Shown: piece after piece, positions 8,889 to 17,524 of the stretch | How the letters are laid out: every line of letters begins with the position of its first letter | Numbering within the stretch: position 1 is the first letter of the stretch | Assembly: GCA_964572965.1 (NCBI GenBank) | Contig: CAZNHL010000003.1 | Span: forward strand, 1 to 64,000 | DNA from: CAZNHL01 sp964572965 | GTDB taxonomy: Bacteria > Bacteroidota > Bacteroidia > Cytophagales > UBA9547 | Direction: 5' to 3' | Length of the DNA stretch: 64,000 bases | The notes under the pieces: generated by a model | The model's database searches: none | The model's input: only the letters and a program-made list of their open reading frames with translations | Told to the model about the DNA's origin: nothing | Translations under genes and position numbers: made by a program

Positions 8889-9248
8889 TTGCTAGTGGAA
8901 AAAGTAAGGCAAATCATTTTTTATAAAAGTCATTTTGAGCAGTTCTTTAATGAACAATCCGATAAAGTGAAGCATAAAATTGATGAGGTGCTGTTTATGA
9001 TTTCAATTATTGAGAGGGTTCCAAGGAAATTCCTACAATATATGGAAGGAACTGATGGGCTTTATGAAGTGAGAGTTGAAGTTGGAAGTAATATCTTCCG
9101 CATATTTTGTTGTTTTGATGAAGGACGTTTAGTAGTCTTATTTAACGGATTTCAGAAGAAAACGCAAAAGACTCCAAAATCAGAAATAGAAAGGGCAGAG
9201 AAATTAAAGGCAGAATATTTCAAGCAGAAAAATGAAAACAAAAGATAA
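8889..9248 (+). CDS. higB: HigB/RelE-type toxin of a type II toxin-antitoxin pair
   Basis: The 119-residue protein has the RelE/ParE-superfamily layout of Bacteroidetes HigB-like (phage Gp49-like) toxins: an N-terminal YKSHFEQFF helix, then GLYEVRVEVGSNIFRIFCCFD, then LFNGFQKKTQKTP, and a Lys/Glu-rich C-terminal helix. Members of this superfamily are ribosome-dependent mRNA interferases. Candidate starts are TTG at 8889 and GTG at 8895; no ATG fits, so translation may be deliberately weak. It overlaps the antitoxin gene by 17 bases. The toxin-first order matches HigBA loci. The pair is probably autoregulated by the antitoxin, although no operator was identified. Confidence 0.85.
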   Translation: MLVEKVRQIIFYKSHFEQFFNEQSDKVKHKIDEVLFMISIIERVPRKFLQYMEGTDGLYEVRVEVGSNIFRIFCCFDEGRLVVLFNGFQKKTQKTPKSEIERAEKLKAEYFKQKNENKR

Positions 9249-9534
9249 AAATATCACAACGTTTGAGGAGCATCTTGACAAACGCTACGGGGAAACCGGT
9301 TCTATTGAACGTGCTGATTTCGAAAGTAAGGCGAAGGCTTTTGCCATTGGCGAGTTAATCAGAGAAGAGAGGTTATCTGCACATTTAACGCAAGAGCAAT
9401 TGGCAGAAAGAACAGGTACTAAGAAAAGTTTTATTTCGAGGATAGAAAATGGACATAGCGATATCCAACTTTCGACACTATTTAAACTTTTGGAGGTTGG
9501 TTTGGGAAGAAAAGTATCTTTGTCTATCAAATAA
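9232..9534 (+). CDS. higA: HigA-type helix-turn-helix antitoxin
   Basis: This 100-residue protein contains a complete XRE-family HTH at about residues 41-95 (ELIREERLSAHLTQEQLAER, then TGTKKSFISRIENG). Its N-terminal arm is charged, with FEEHLDKRYGETGS. It follows the toxin with a 17-base overlap, so translation is probably coupled. In this family the antitoxin neutralises the toxin by direct binding and represses the operon through the HTH. Its assignment as the cognate antitoxin rests on gene order and family. Confidence 0.88.
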   Translation: MKTKDKNITTFEEHLDKRYGETGSIERADFESKAKAFAIGELIREERLSAHLTQEQLAERTGTKKSFISRIENGHSDIQLSTLFKLLEVGLGRKVSLSIK

Positions 9535-9537
9535 AAT

Positions 9538-10215
9538 TCATTTCAACCTGAAATACTCCTCAAGGTTCCTATCTCTTACAAAATTGGCCATTTGCAACAC
9601 ATAGTCTTTGCAGCCGATTTCAAGGTCGTCGGGCTTGTTAAAAACCAGTTGTTCTATACCGATTTCTACGTCGTTTTCTTCGGGTAAAACGAAAACATAA
9701 TAGTGAATCACCTCACGTTGAAAGATGTCCATGTAGAAACGCCACTGCCAGCTTTTTTCATACTTCTCAGCATCAAAGCGTCTGGTGGTTTTTAGCTCCA
9801 GTAAACGGTCTCTCAACAAGCCATCAGCTTTGGCTGTTACTTTTACAGAAATGCCATCAAAGAAATAGTTCTTAGTATAGTATTGTTCCCATTGTACCTG
9901 CGGGCGGAAAGGCGCTAAGGTCTCCAGCGTTTTTGTCAGCGCCCCTGCATCAAAGGTGAAATCCTTGAATTTGAAAAAAGTTTGTCCTTTGTATTCACGG
10001 TGAAATTTCTCAGGTGTTTGTACAATGGCATGAAAAGCAGTTCCCCGTTGCATTACAAAAGACGTTCGGGGTTTGGTCACATAGTCAATAAAATCCTGTT
10101 CGGAATAAAGCCGCCAGTTACCCTGCTCATCTTTCACCATATCACGGCCAATTCTTGTGAACTGGTCTATCGTTGATACATTGACTTGAATGGTAAAAGG
10201 TTTCGGAAACAGCAT
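9538..10215 (-). CDS. Stand-alone RecB-like PD-(D/E)XK nuclease-domain protein
   Basis: The 225-residue product shows the motif series of the RecB/Cas4-like nuclease branch in order: RGTAFHAIVQTPE with the G-x-x-x-H-type helix near residues 58-70, KADGLL with the metal-binding Asp, LLELKTTRRFD with the E-x-K pair, and WQWRFYMDIF with the Q-x-x-x-Y motif. The protein is only the nuclease domain, with no helicase fused. It converges with the HigBA pair and ends 3 bases past it. Such proteins can be exonucleases of phage or repair origin; the actual substrate cannot be told from the sequence. The start ATG at 10213-10215 gives MLFPKPF. Confidence 0.75.
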   Translation of the reverse strand: MLFPKPFTIQVNVSTIDQFTRIGRDMVKDEQGNWRLYSEQDFIDYVTKPRTSFVMQRGTAFHAIVQTPEKFHREYKGQTFFKFKDFTFDAGALTKTLETLAPFRPQVQWEQYYTKNYFFDGISVKVTAKADGLLRDRLLELKTTRRFDAEKYEKSWQWRFYMDIFQREVIHYYVFVLPEENDVEIGIEQLVFNKPDDLEIGCKDYVLQMANFVRDRNLEEYFRLK

Positions 10216-10326
10216 ACATTTATTTTCCCGCAGATAACGCAGAACACGCAGATTTTATAATTGAGCGTTTGAATTCTACTTAATTATTGACCAATTAGTA
10301 TTTACTAAGTTACAGAATCTTAAAGC

Positions 10327-11091
10327 TTAATTCCAGATCTGATTTTGGGCGGTAAGGATCAACGGTACTCCATCTGTGATCACGATAGTGTGTTCGTGCT
10401 GTGCCACGTAACTGCCATCTTTGGTAACAAGTGTCCAGCCGTCGCCATTGTCATGCGCATAATTAGCACCTGTAGAAATGAAAGTTTCTATGGCAACTAC
10501 AGAGTTCTTTTTAAAACGTTTTGTGTTGAAGCGGTCATTGTAACAAGGAATCTCACTTGGCTCTTCATGCAGGTTTCTACCAATACCGTGCCCAACCAGA
10601 TTCTTGATTACTTTATAGCCAGACTTCTTGGCTTCTGTTTCTATCAGCTTTCCTATCTCGGCAATCTTTACACCACCTCTGATCTGGTGAATGGCTGTAT
10701 ACAGAATTTGCTTTGAAGCTTCAACCAATGGATTATGATTGTGTATGTCATTGCCGAGCACAAAAGAACCGCCATTGTCTGAAAAGAAACCGTTCAATTC
10801 TGCCGATACGTCAATGTTAATAAGGTCGCCGTCTTTCAGGATCTTTTTATCAGAAGGAATGCCATGCGCCACTTCTTTATTCACACTGATACAAGACCAG
10901 CCCGGAAAGCCATAAGTAACTCTTGGAGCAGATTTTGCACCATATTCCTGTAGTAGTTTTCCTCCGTATTCATCAAGCTCTTTTGTACTCATACCCGGCT
11001 GAGCATATTCGCGCATTTTACGCAAGGTGACAGAAACCGCCTCACTGGCAGCTTTCATTCCTTCAAGTTCGTTTTCTGTTGTAATAGACAT
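10327..11091 (-). CDS. map: Type I methionine aminopeptidase
   Basis: This 254-residue enzyme removes the initiator methionine from nascent proteins whose second residue is small. The five metal ligands are all present in family order: Asp in INIDVSAEL, Asp in FFSDNGGSF, His in LVGHGIGR, Glu in VAIETF and Glu in AQHEHT. The N-terminal extension typical of some bacterial paralogues is missing, so this is a plain type I form. It is transcribed alone, about 110 bases from its upstream neighbour. Map copies in Bacteroidetes are sometimes duplicated, so this may not be the only copy in the genome. Confidence 0.93.
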   Translation of the reverse strand: MSITTENELEGMKAASEAVSVTLRKMREYAQPGMSTKELDEYGGKLLQEYGAKSAPRVTYGFPGWSCISVNKEVAHGIPSDKKILKDGDLINIDVSAELNGFFSDNGGSFVLGNDIHNHNPLVEASKQILYTAIHQIRGGVKIAEIGKLIETEAKKSGYKVIKNLVGHGIGRNLHEEPSEIPCYNDRFNTKRFKKNSVVAIETFISTGANYAHDNGDGWTLVTKDGSYVAQHEHTIVITDGVPLILTAQNQIWN

Positions 11092-11200
11092 ATAAGTCGG
11101 CTATTTAAATTGACCACATTGGTACTTAGGATTACAAAGATCATATATCTTTAGTTCCTAAACATTTTCTGCGAAAATCTGTGCGTTCTGAGGGAGATTG

Positions 11201-12415
11201 TTAAGCCACATAATCCTGCAAATAGCTGAATCGCTCTGTCAACTGACCATTCTTTGTCATCGTTGCACGATCCAGAATCTTTGAAGCATTTCCGCCTAAC
11301 AGATCGGGAAGAATATTATTGATCAGCCTGTCACCGAAATACCTTGAACTGTCACGCGGAAGTTCACAAGGTAGATTGTCAACAGCCATTACCGTCACAT
11401 TTTCAGGATCTGAATAAGGAGGTTCTACCGTTTCCCCATAAGGATCAAAATCAAAAACCGGATCGTCTATTGTAGTCGACTTCACTGTAAAAGGAATGGA
11501 ACCGTTGATATCGCAGGTAACATCAGCCACAATACGTAACCGGAAACCTGCCTGACGAGCCTGTTCCAATGAAAACAATTTTGGTGCCCTCGGATCCCAA
11601 TAAGCCCCTGCAATCAAAATGTCTGACCTGAAAGCGTAATCAGAGAAATAAGAATAATAGGTATGCGGATTGTGATGGAAATCGTCCCTGTCAAACATCA
11701 TCTGGTCTTTATGACGATGGTAATCCGACGAGTTCAATTGTGTATAAACAGGCTCATTAAAATCCAGTTCCAGATAATCGCGCGGAGTCACCTTACGTAT
11801 GCGAAGCTTGTCCAGCACATGCATGGCACCCTGCGCCACACGTCCGCCACCAGTTACAGCAATACGTGCTCCCGGAAGCTTGATTTTGGAATACTCCCTT
11901 TCCAGCTCAGTCATATCGAGTGCCGCCCAGGCTGGTTTCAGGTCAAAAGTTTTATAGCGTTTTCCGTAAGTCAGTAAGCCATTGTAAGCACCAATCACAC
12001 CCGCAAAAAAACCGAAAGCAATCAGCCTGTTACCTGCATCATCTGTGATTACTTCATAATCAATCATCCTGATTTTTTTTGCCAGAATGGCCTGAAGCAA
12101 ACCTTTATTATGCGGTTGTTTTTTGAGTGTATGTGAGAAGAAGAAATAGGTCTTTTCCGGAATCAGATTTTTAACAGGCACTTCTTTAATGCCGAAAATA
12201 GTATCGCAGCCGGAAAGGTCTTCCGATAATTTTATCCCTTGTTTTTTATAATCTTCATCAGAAAAACAACGCACCTTACTCGGCTGTACAAGTACCTGCA
12301 CATCCGGATATTTCTCCTGCAGCAAACGGCACTGATCCGGTGTCAGCGGTGTACGTTTGTCAGGAGGCGTACGTCCTTCTTCCCTTATAATCCCGATGGT
12401 ATATTTAGTGCTCAT
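11201..12415 (-). CDS. Saccharopine/alanine dehydrogenase-like NAD(P) oxidoreductase
   Basis: Taking the ATG at 12413-12415, the product is 404 residues (a TTG three codons upstream is also possible). The N-terminus IGIIREEGRTPPDKRTPLTP is the AlaDH/PNT-type substrate domain. A Rossmann segment RIAVTGGGRVAQGA sits near residue 185. The C-terminal part (DVTCDINGSIPFT, AVDNLPCELP) resembles saccharopine dehydrogenases of the lysine-forming type. Such enzymes make or break amino-acid imine bonds with NAD(P)H. The precise substrate is uncertain and lysine metabolism is only one option. It lies alone between map and an intergenic stretch with repeats. Confidence 0.78.
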   Translation of the reverse strand: MSTKYTIGIIREEGRTPPDKRTPLTPDQCRLLQEKYPDVQVLVQPSKVRCFSDEDYKKQGIKLSEDLSGCDTIFGIKEVPVKNLIPEKTYFFFSHTLKKQPHNKGLLQAILAKKIRMIDYEVITDDAGNRLIAFGFFAGVIGAYNGLLTYGKRYKTFDLKPAWAALDMTELEREYSKIKLPGARIAVTGGGRVAQGAMHVLDKLRIRKVTPRDYLELDFNEPVYTQLNSSDYHRHKDQMMFDRDDFHHNPHTYYSYFSDYAFRSDILIAGAYWDPRAPKLFSLEQARQAGFRLRIVADVTCDINGSIPFTVKSTTIDDPVFDFDPYGETVEPPYSDPENVTVMAVDNLPCELPRDSSRYFGDRLINNILPDLLGGNASKILDRATMTKNGQLTERFSYLQDYVA

Positions 12416-12444
12416 ATATTTCAATTTTTATGTATGGCCACGGT

Positions 12445-12568
12445 GGTGGTGGCTGAGCGTAGTCGAAGCCACAAAGTCTATTTTTTTGTATCCTGTCCTG
12501 ATTTTTTTCGGGAGGCCTGCCCGCCATCACCACTACTGTTAATCCAACGTTCCCCGTGGCGGCAGGTT
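12445..12568. repeat. Intergenic inverted repeats upstream of the dehydrogenase
   Basis: Two hairpins are visible. One reads GTGGCTGAGCGTAGTCGAAGCCAC (a six-base stem with a loop) near 12449-12472. The other is formed by GCCTGCCCGCCA near 12513-12524 and TGGCGGCAGG near 12557-12566, with one bulge. The GCGTAGTCGAAGCC wording is a common interspersed string in Bacteroidetes intergenic DNA. No coding function is apparent. Confidence 0.45.
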
Positions 12569-12628
12569 TAGAGGTTTAAAGGAATTTCAGGCCGACTTCT
12601 AAAATCTATTGTCCAGCGTGTGAATATC

Positions 12629-13204
12629 TTACTTCTTCAGAAACTCCACCAGTTTAACAACCGCCCTTCCTCTATGGCTGATTTTGCTTTTTTCGTCAAC
12701 ACTCATCTCTGCAAAAGTCCTGTCGTAACCTTCAGGCACAAAAATAGGATCATAGCCGAAGCCGCCATCACCTTCCGGTGATTCAAGAATATAGCCATCT
12801 ACCTGTCCTGTAAACTGGTGCATTTTTCCATTCTGGAATAGTGTGATTACAGTCTTGAAACAAGCCTTTCGGTTTTTTTGTCCTTTCATTTTTTCAAGCA
12901 CCGTTTTCATGTTTGCTTCTGCATCGCGGCTTCCTGAATAATGCGCAGAATCTACACCAGGCTCTCCATTCAGCGCTTCTATTTCCATACCCGTATCGTC
13001 AGCAAAGCAGTCAACAGCAAAATTGTCAAAAACATATTGTGCTTTCTGAAGCGAATTCGCTGCAAGTGTATTGCCGGTTTCAGGCAATTCATCAAAACAG
13101 CCAATTTCTTTCAGGGTAGAAACTTGGTAAACTCCTTGTAACTGGTGAGCAATTTCTTCCAGTTTATGCTGGTTATTAGACGCAAAGCAGATTTTTTTTA
13201 ACAT
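12629..13204 (-). CDS. rdgB: RdgB/HAM1 non-canonical purine NTP pyrophosphatase
   Basis: This 191-residue enzyme hydrolyses dITP, XTP and related damaged purine nucleotides to monophosphates, keeping them out of DNA and RNA. Family landmarks are the N-terminal FASNNQHKLEE (the SxNxxK nucleotide motif), the catalytic FADDTGMEIEALNG, the PGVDSAHYSG segment, GDGGFGYDPIF and the C-terminal SHRGRAV. Length is usual for the family. It starts at an ATG at 13202-13204 and is divergent from glgB. Confidence 0.95.
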   Translation of the reverse strand: MLKKICFASNNQHKLEEIAHQLQGVYQVSTLKEIGCFDELPETGNTLAANSLQKAQYVFDNFAVDCFADDTGMEIEALNGEPGVDSAHYSGSRDAEANMKTVLEKMKGQKNRKACFKTVITLFQNGKMHQFTGQVDGYILESPEGDGGFGYDPIFVPEGYDRTFAEMSVDEKSKISHRGRAVVKLVEFLKK

Positions 13205-13368
13205 AGTATGCAGCTATTTTTAGACACAGGCCGTTAAAGACAAAAATTCGATATGCAAGTAAGTATTTTGAAAGATAAGGTCAGTTATAATTTCTGATAA
13301 ATCTTTTCTTGGCTTATGATCTGTATTATCGCTATTTTGTATCAGATAAATTTTTCCCTGAACTTTTT

Positions 13369-15390
13369 ATGCCCAAAAATCCGAAAAAGATAGCGTTATT
13401 AGACGAAGACCCGTGGTTAGCTCCTCATGAAGAAGAGATTGAAAATCGTCTGAAACGTTTCCATCATGCCCTGGATAGAATCGAAAAGTATTCAAGCACT
13501 TTAGAACATTTTGCAGGTGCCTATGAATACCTTGGGATCACTTATGATAAAAGCGCCAAAGGTTGGTACTACCGCGAATGGGCTCCGGGCGCTCAGCGAC
13601 TTTATCTGATCGGAGATTTTAACGGCTGGGACAGATCGTCTCATCCTTTGTATAAGAATGAACAGGGTATCTGGGAGATTTTCCTTCCTGAAAAAGAATA
13701 CAAAAAGGCTTTCGTACACGAAAGCAAAGTAAAAGTACATGTAGTAGGCGACAATGGTGCGCATGATCGTATTCCTGCTTACATCCGGCGTGTAGTACAA
13801 GACCCTTCCAATTTCGATTTTGCAGGTCAGCTTTGGTTCCCTAAAAAAGAATACAAGTGGACTGACGAAAAATTCAAGCCTAAAGCCAAAGAAGCGCCAT
13901 TCATCTATGAATGCCACGTTGGTATGGCACAGGAAACTGAAGGCGTAGGTACTTACGTTGAATTTGCCGACAACATTCTGCCAAGAATCAAAGACCTTGG
14001 CTATAATACCATACAAATGATGGCAATCCAGGAGCATCCTTATTATGGGTCTTATGGTTACCACGTTTCCAATTTCTTTTGCCCATCTTCCCGCTTTGGT
14101 ACACCCGAAGATTTAAAATACCTGGTAAACAAAGCTCATGAAATGGGCATTGCGGTGATTATGGATGTGATCCATTCACATTCAGTGAAAAACTTTGCTG
14201 AGGGGTTGACGGAGTTTGACGGCAGTGGGCATCATTATTTCCATGAGGGGTCACGGGGCTATCATGAGCTTTGGGATTCCATGTTGTTTGATTACGGAAA
14301 GCTGGAAGTACAGCAATTTCTGCTTTCGAACCTGCGCTACTGGCTGGAAGAATTCCACTTTGACGGATTCCGTTTTGATGGCGTTACTTCGTTGTTGTAT
14401 CTGCATCATGGCCAGTATTTTACTTTTGACAATTACGACACTTACTATAACGATGTAGACTGGGATGCACTTATATATTTGCAATTGGCAAATACATTGG
14501 TACACCGTCTCAATAAAAATGCCATTACTATTTCTGAAGACATGAGTGGTATGCCAGGTATGTGCCGTGAGCCTAAAGACGGAGGTGTTGGTTTCGACTA
14601 CCGTCTGGGAATGGGCTTACCTGATTACTGGATCAAGTTGCTGAAAGAAAAACGTGACGAAGACTGGGACATCTATGAAATGTGGCATGTAATGACCAAT
14701 CGCCGTTACAACGAAAAAACCATTGCTTATGCCGAATCTCATGATCAGGCATTGGTAGGTGATAAAACACTTGCATTCTGGCTGATGGATAAGGAAATGT
14801 ACTTTGAAATGAACAAGGACTCTAAAAACCTTGTCATTGAAAGAGGAATTGCTCTGCATAAAATGATCCGTCTGTTTACAATGGTACTGGGTGGCGAAGC
14901 CTACCTGACTTTCATGGGTAATGAATTCGGGCATCCTGAGTGGGTCGATTTCCCGCGTGAAGGAAATGACTGGTCTCATAAACATGCACGCCGTCAGTGG
15001 TCACTGGCCGATAACAAAGATCTGCAATACCATTATATGCTCGATTTTGACCGTGAAATGGTGAAGATCATGAAGAAAAACAATGTGCTCAATGCAGAAC
15101 CGGCACAGCAGTTGAATATGGACGGGAGTAATCAATGTGTGGTTTTTGAAAGAAATAACCTGATATTCCTGTTCAACTTCCATGCTGTTAATGCAATTCC
15201 TGATTATAGGTTCAGGGTATTTAGCCCGGGTAAGTATAAGATTATTCTAAACTCCGACGATACCCGTTTTGGTGGTCACGGACGTATTGATAACAACACC
15301 GAGTTCTTCACCGTGCAAAACTATGGCCCTGACTTCCTGAGTGTCTATATGACAAACAGGACTGTGTTGGTTATGGAAAGAGTGGATTAG
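13369..15390 (+). CDS. glgB: 1,4-alpha-glucan branching enzyme (eukaryotic-type GlgB)
   Basis: From the ATG at 13369 the product is 673 residues; an upstream TTG at 13309 adds only a poorly supported tail. A CBM48 domain (REWAPGAQRLYLIGDFNGW) precedes a GH13 barrel. The nucleophile Asp lies in FRFDGVTSLLY (about residue 337), the acid/base Glu in ISEDMSGMPG (about 390), and the third acidic site in AESHDQ (about 458). The SLLYLHHG and SGMPG wording belongs to the eukaryote-like subfamily GH13_8 rather than the classical bacterial GlgB. The enzyme forms alpha-1,6 branches in glycogen. A separate glycogen-synthase-like gene sits at 47.2-48.0 kb. Confidence 0.94.
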   Translation: MPKNPKKIALLDEDPWLAPHEEEIENRLKRFHHALDRIEKYSSTLEHFAGAYEYLGITYDKSAKGWYYREWAPGAQRLYLIGDFNGWDRSSHPLYKNEQGIWEIFLPEKEYKKAFVHESKVKVHVVGDNGAHDRIPAYIRRVVQDPSNFDFAGQLWFPKKEYKWTDEKFKPKAKEAPFIYECHVGMAQETEGVGTYVEFADNILPRIKDLGYNTIQMMAIQEHPYYGSYGYHVSNFFCPSSRFGTPEDLKYLVNKAHEMGIAVIMDVIHSHSVKNFAEGLTEFDGSGHHYFHEGSRGYHELWDSMLFDYGKLEVQQFLLSNLRYWLEEFHFDGFRFDGVTSLLYLHHGQYFTFDNYDTYYNDVDWDALIYLQLANTLVHRLNKNAITISEDMSGMPGMCREPKDGGVGFDYRLGMGLPDYWIKLLKEKRDEDWDIYEMWHVMTNRRYNEKTIAYAESHDQALVGDKTLAFWLMDKEMYFEMNKDSKNLVIERGIALHKMIRLFTMVLGGEAYLTFMGNEFGHPEWVDFPREGNDWSHKHARRQWSLADNKDLQYHYMLDFDREMVKIMKKNNVLNAEPAQQLNMDGSNQCVVFERNNLIFLFNFHAVNAIPDYRFRVFSPGKYKIILNSDDTRFGGHGRIDNNTEFFTVQNYGPDFLSVYMTNRTVLVMERVD

Positions 15391-15414
15391 AGCTTACATT
15401 TTTAGACGAATAGC

Positions 15415-16005
15415 ATGTTGAAGAAATATTATCTGCTATTATTAATCTCCTTTCTCTGCCATGGTTTAGCTATGGCAGAGAAGAACCAATATGATTTGCT
15501 CTGGAAAAACAATGTCATTGGCGTTGTTACTACAGAGCGTTCAGAAGCGGGTGAATTAATCCGTTATTCGATCAAGACAGAGGTAACTGTTAATGTAGGG
15601 CTCAAACAGCATATTGAATACCTGTTGGAAAATACTTTCAGAAAAGATACTTTACAGACAGCTATTCTTCGGCAATTCCGCAATGAAGACCTGAACCAGA
15701 GTGCCAATACCTGGCGCACAACTACGGGTTATGAGTTCAAAAAGGAGGGTAAGAAAAAGACAATCAGTAAGCCTTTGATCAATTTTACTGTAGCCATGCT
15801 TTATTTTAACGAACCAGTAAAAGCGAAATCAATTTACTCGGAAAACTGGGGTCAGTATTTAACAATCAACGCTATCGGAAACCACACCTATCAATTGGTG
15901 CAGCCCAATGGCAAGATCAATACTTATGTCTATAAAAACGGCCTTTGCCAATCGATTACCCTAAATACCACATTTTATACCATTACTCTGAAACTTAAAA
16001 AATAA
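15415..16005 (+). CDS. DUF6134 family secreted protein
   Basis: This 196-residue protein has an N-terminal signal peptide (MLKKYYLLLLISFLCHGLAM, cleavage near AMAEKN). The mature part is a beta-rich chain with YDLLWKNNVIGVV, IKTEVTVN, W-R-T-T-T-GYEF and NGKINTYVYKNGL. It matches the plan of a Bacteroidetes family of periplasmic proteins labelled DUF6134, whose function is not known. It starts 24 bases after glgB, and its stop codon overlaps the next start codon (TAATG), so it is co-transcribed with the amidotransferase gene. The signal peptide is directly supported; the family name is from recollection. Confidence 0.75.
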   Translation: MLKKYYLLLLISFLCHGLAMAEKNQYDLLWKNNVIGVVTTERSEAGELIRYSIKTEVTVNVGLKQHIEYLLENTFRKDTLQTAILRQFRNEDLNQSANTWRTTTGYEFKKEGKKKTISKPLINFTVAMLYFNEPVKAKSIYSENWGQYLTINAIGNHTYQLVQPNGKINTYVYKNGLCQSITLNTTFYTITLKLKK

Positions 16006-16697
16006 TGCACATTCATTACTTGCAGCATGTTGCTTTTGAAGGCCCCGGCTGTATAGAAACATGGGTTAGAGAAAAAGGCCATACACTTTCCGTGACCCGT
16101 TTATATTTGAACGAACCACTTCCTCAAGTTTCCACTTTTGATGCGCTGGTAGTAATGGGTGGCCCGATGAGTGCTTATGATGAGGCCATTTATGACTGGA
16201 TGAAAGCTGAAAAAGTTTTTATCCGTGAAGCAATCAATAATGCTAAAAAAGTCATAGGTATCTGTCTGGGTTCTCAGTTGATAGCAGAGGTTTTAGGAGC
16301 GAGGGTTTATCCGAATAAAGAAAAAGAAATCGGTTGGTTTCCTTTAACGCTGACAAATGCAGGCAAAGAAAATACGTGCACAGATTTTCTTCCCTCAGAA
16401 TTTACTGTTTTCCATTTTCATGGCGATACTTTTGATTTGCCTGAAGGTGCAAAGCTGTTGGCTAGTTCTGAAGCATGTGTGAACCAGGCATACCTGTATA
16501 AAAATAATGTGCTGGGTTTACAGTTTCATATAGAAGCAACACAATCAGGGGCAGAAGCTATGCTGGAACATTGTGCCGGTGAACTGGTAGAAGCAAAATA
16601 CATTCAACAGGCCGATGAAATCAAAAGCCAGATGGATAAGTACGTTCCGGAGAACAACGTTTATATGTTTGAATTGCTCAACCGTTTTTTACAGTAG
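16005..16697 (+). CDS. Class I glutamine amidotransferase-like protein
   Basis: The 230-residue protein has the GATase I triad: nucleophile Cys in VIGICLGSQLIAEVLGA, His in GLQFHIEA and the neighbouring Glu, with an oxyanion-hole segment VVMGGPMSAYDE. Such stand-alone domains resemble the amidotransferase part of GMP synthase and the gamma-glutamyl-hydrolase-like YvdE/DJ-type group. The partner enzyme or true substrate is unknown. The start codon overlaps the stop codon of the upstream gene. A strong hairpin terminator follows. Confidence 0.88.
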   Translation: MHIHYLQHVAFEGPGCIETWVREKGHTLSVTRLYLNEPLPQVSTFDALVVMGGPMSAYDEAIYDWMKAEKVFIREAINNAKKVIGICLGSQLIAEVLGARVYPNKEKEIGWFPLTLTNAGKENTCTDFLPSEFTVFHFHGDTFDLPEGAKLLASSEACVNQAYLYKNNVLGLQFHIEATQSGAEAMLEHCAGELVEAKYIQQADEIKSQMDKYVPENNVYMFELLNRFLQ

Positions 16698-16712
16698 TAT
16701 AAAGGCAAAAAG

Positions 16713-16746
16713 AAAACCCTTCCGCATTGAACGCGGGAGGGTTTTT
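16713..16746. terminator. Bidirectional rho-independent terminator
   Basis: A stem formed by AAAACCCTTCCGC and GCGGGAGGGTTTTT (one G-T pair) is flanked by A- and T-runs. It lies between two convergent genes, so it likely ends transcription from both sides. Confidence 0.8.
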
Positions 16747-16810
16747 ATGCACGGTTGTTTGGTTAAAAGTATTTCTGTATTTGCGTAAGATTAAAAAATA
16801 TGTGCGTGCA

Positions 16811-17449
16811 TTAATTAAGATTAGGTTGCGGCGTTAATCTCAAATATGGCTTCACTTTGGTAAACCCTTTAGGGAATTTAGTGGTAGCAACTTCATCTGT
16901 TACAGCAGGAGCAATTACCACATCGTCGCCATGTTGCCAATTGGCCGGAGTAGCTACGCTATAGTTTGCTGTCAATTGTAGTGAATCAATTACTCTTAGT
17001 AATTCCTCAAAATTTCTACCAGTTGAAGCAGGATAAGTAATAATCAGTTTGATCTTCTTGTCTGGCCCGATTACAAATACTGAACGCACAGTAAACTTGT
17101 CGTTAGCATTCGGATGAATCAGGTCATACAATTCAGAAATTTTTCTGTCATGGTCAGCAATGATCGGGAAGTTGACTTCCGTATTTTGAGTTTCATTGAT
17201 GTCCTTGATCCAGCCATAGTGTGACTCCAATGGGTCAACACTTAAAGCAACCACTCGGGTGTTACGCTTTTCGAACTCCTGTTTGTATTTGGCTACAGCC
17301 CCCAATTCTGTAGTACAAACCGGCGTATAATCCGCAGGATGCGAAAAGAGCACCACCCAGTGGTCACCTATAAAATCGTGAAAATTAAGCTCTCCTTCTG
17401 TAGTCTGAGCTTTAAAATCCGGTGCGATATCCCCTAATCTTAATGACAT
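16811..17449 (-). CDS. 1-Cys peroxiredoxin (Prx6 family)
   Basis: This 212-residue enzyme reduces hydrogen peroxide and organic hydroperoxides. The peroxidatic Cys is C45 in DYTPVCTTELG, with the conserved Pro/Thr/Glu around it. There is no resolving Cys later in the chain. The long C-terminal domain (TPANWQHGDDVVIAP, then FPKGFTKVKPYLRLTP) is characteristic of Prx6 and matches the family length. Recycling would need a separate thiol reductant. It is transcribed alone and converges on the amidotransferase gene. Confidence 0.93.
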   Translation of the reverse strand: MSLRLGDIAPDFKAQTTEGELNFHDFIGDHWVVLFSHPADYTPVCTTELGAVAKYKQEFEKRNTRVVALSVDPLESHYGWIKDINETQNTEVNFPIIADHDRKISELYDLIHPNANDKFTVRSVFVIGPDKKIKLIITYPASTGRNFEELLRVIDSLQLTANYSVATPANWQHGDDVVIAPAVTDEVATTKFPKGFTKVKPYLRLTPQPNLN

Positions 17450-17524
17450 AATGTTGTGTGTTTAAGTGTTAGTGTATATAAAATGTGTTAATGTTCTTAA
17501 AATCCCTGTTTTCAGAAAACCAGA

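Noticed and set aside
2895..10215. CRISPR-Cas or complete restriction-modification locus
   Set aside because: No repeat-spacer array, no Cas genes and no methyltransferase are present in the region.
13309..13368. TTG-started extension of the branching enzyme
   Set aside because: The downstream ATG gives the usual N-terminus; the extra residues are not family-like.
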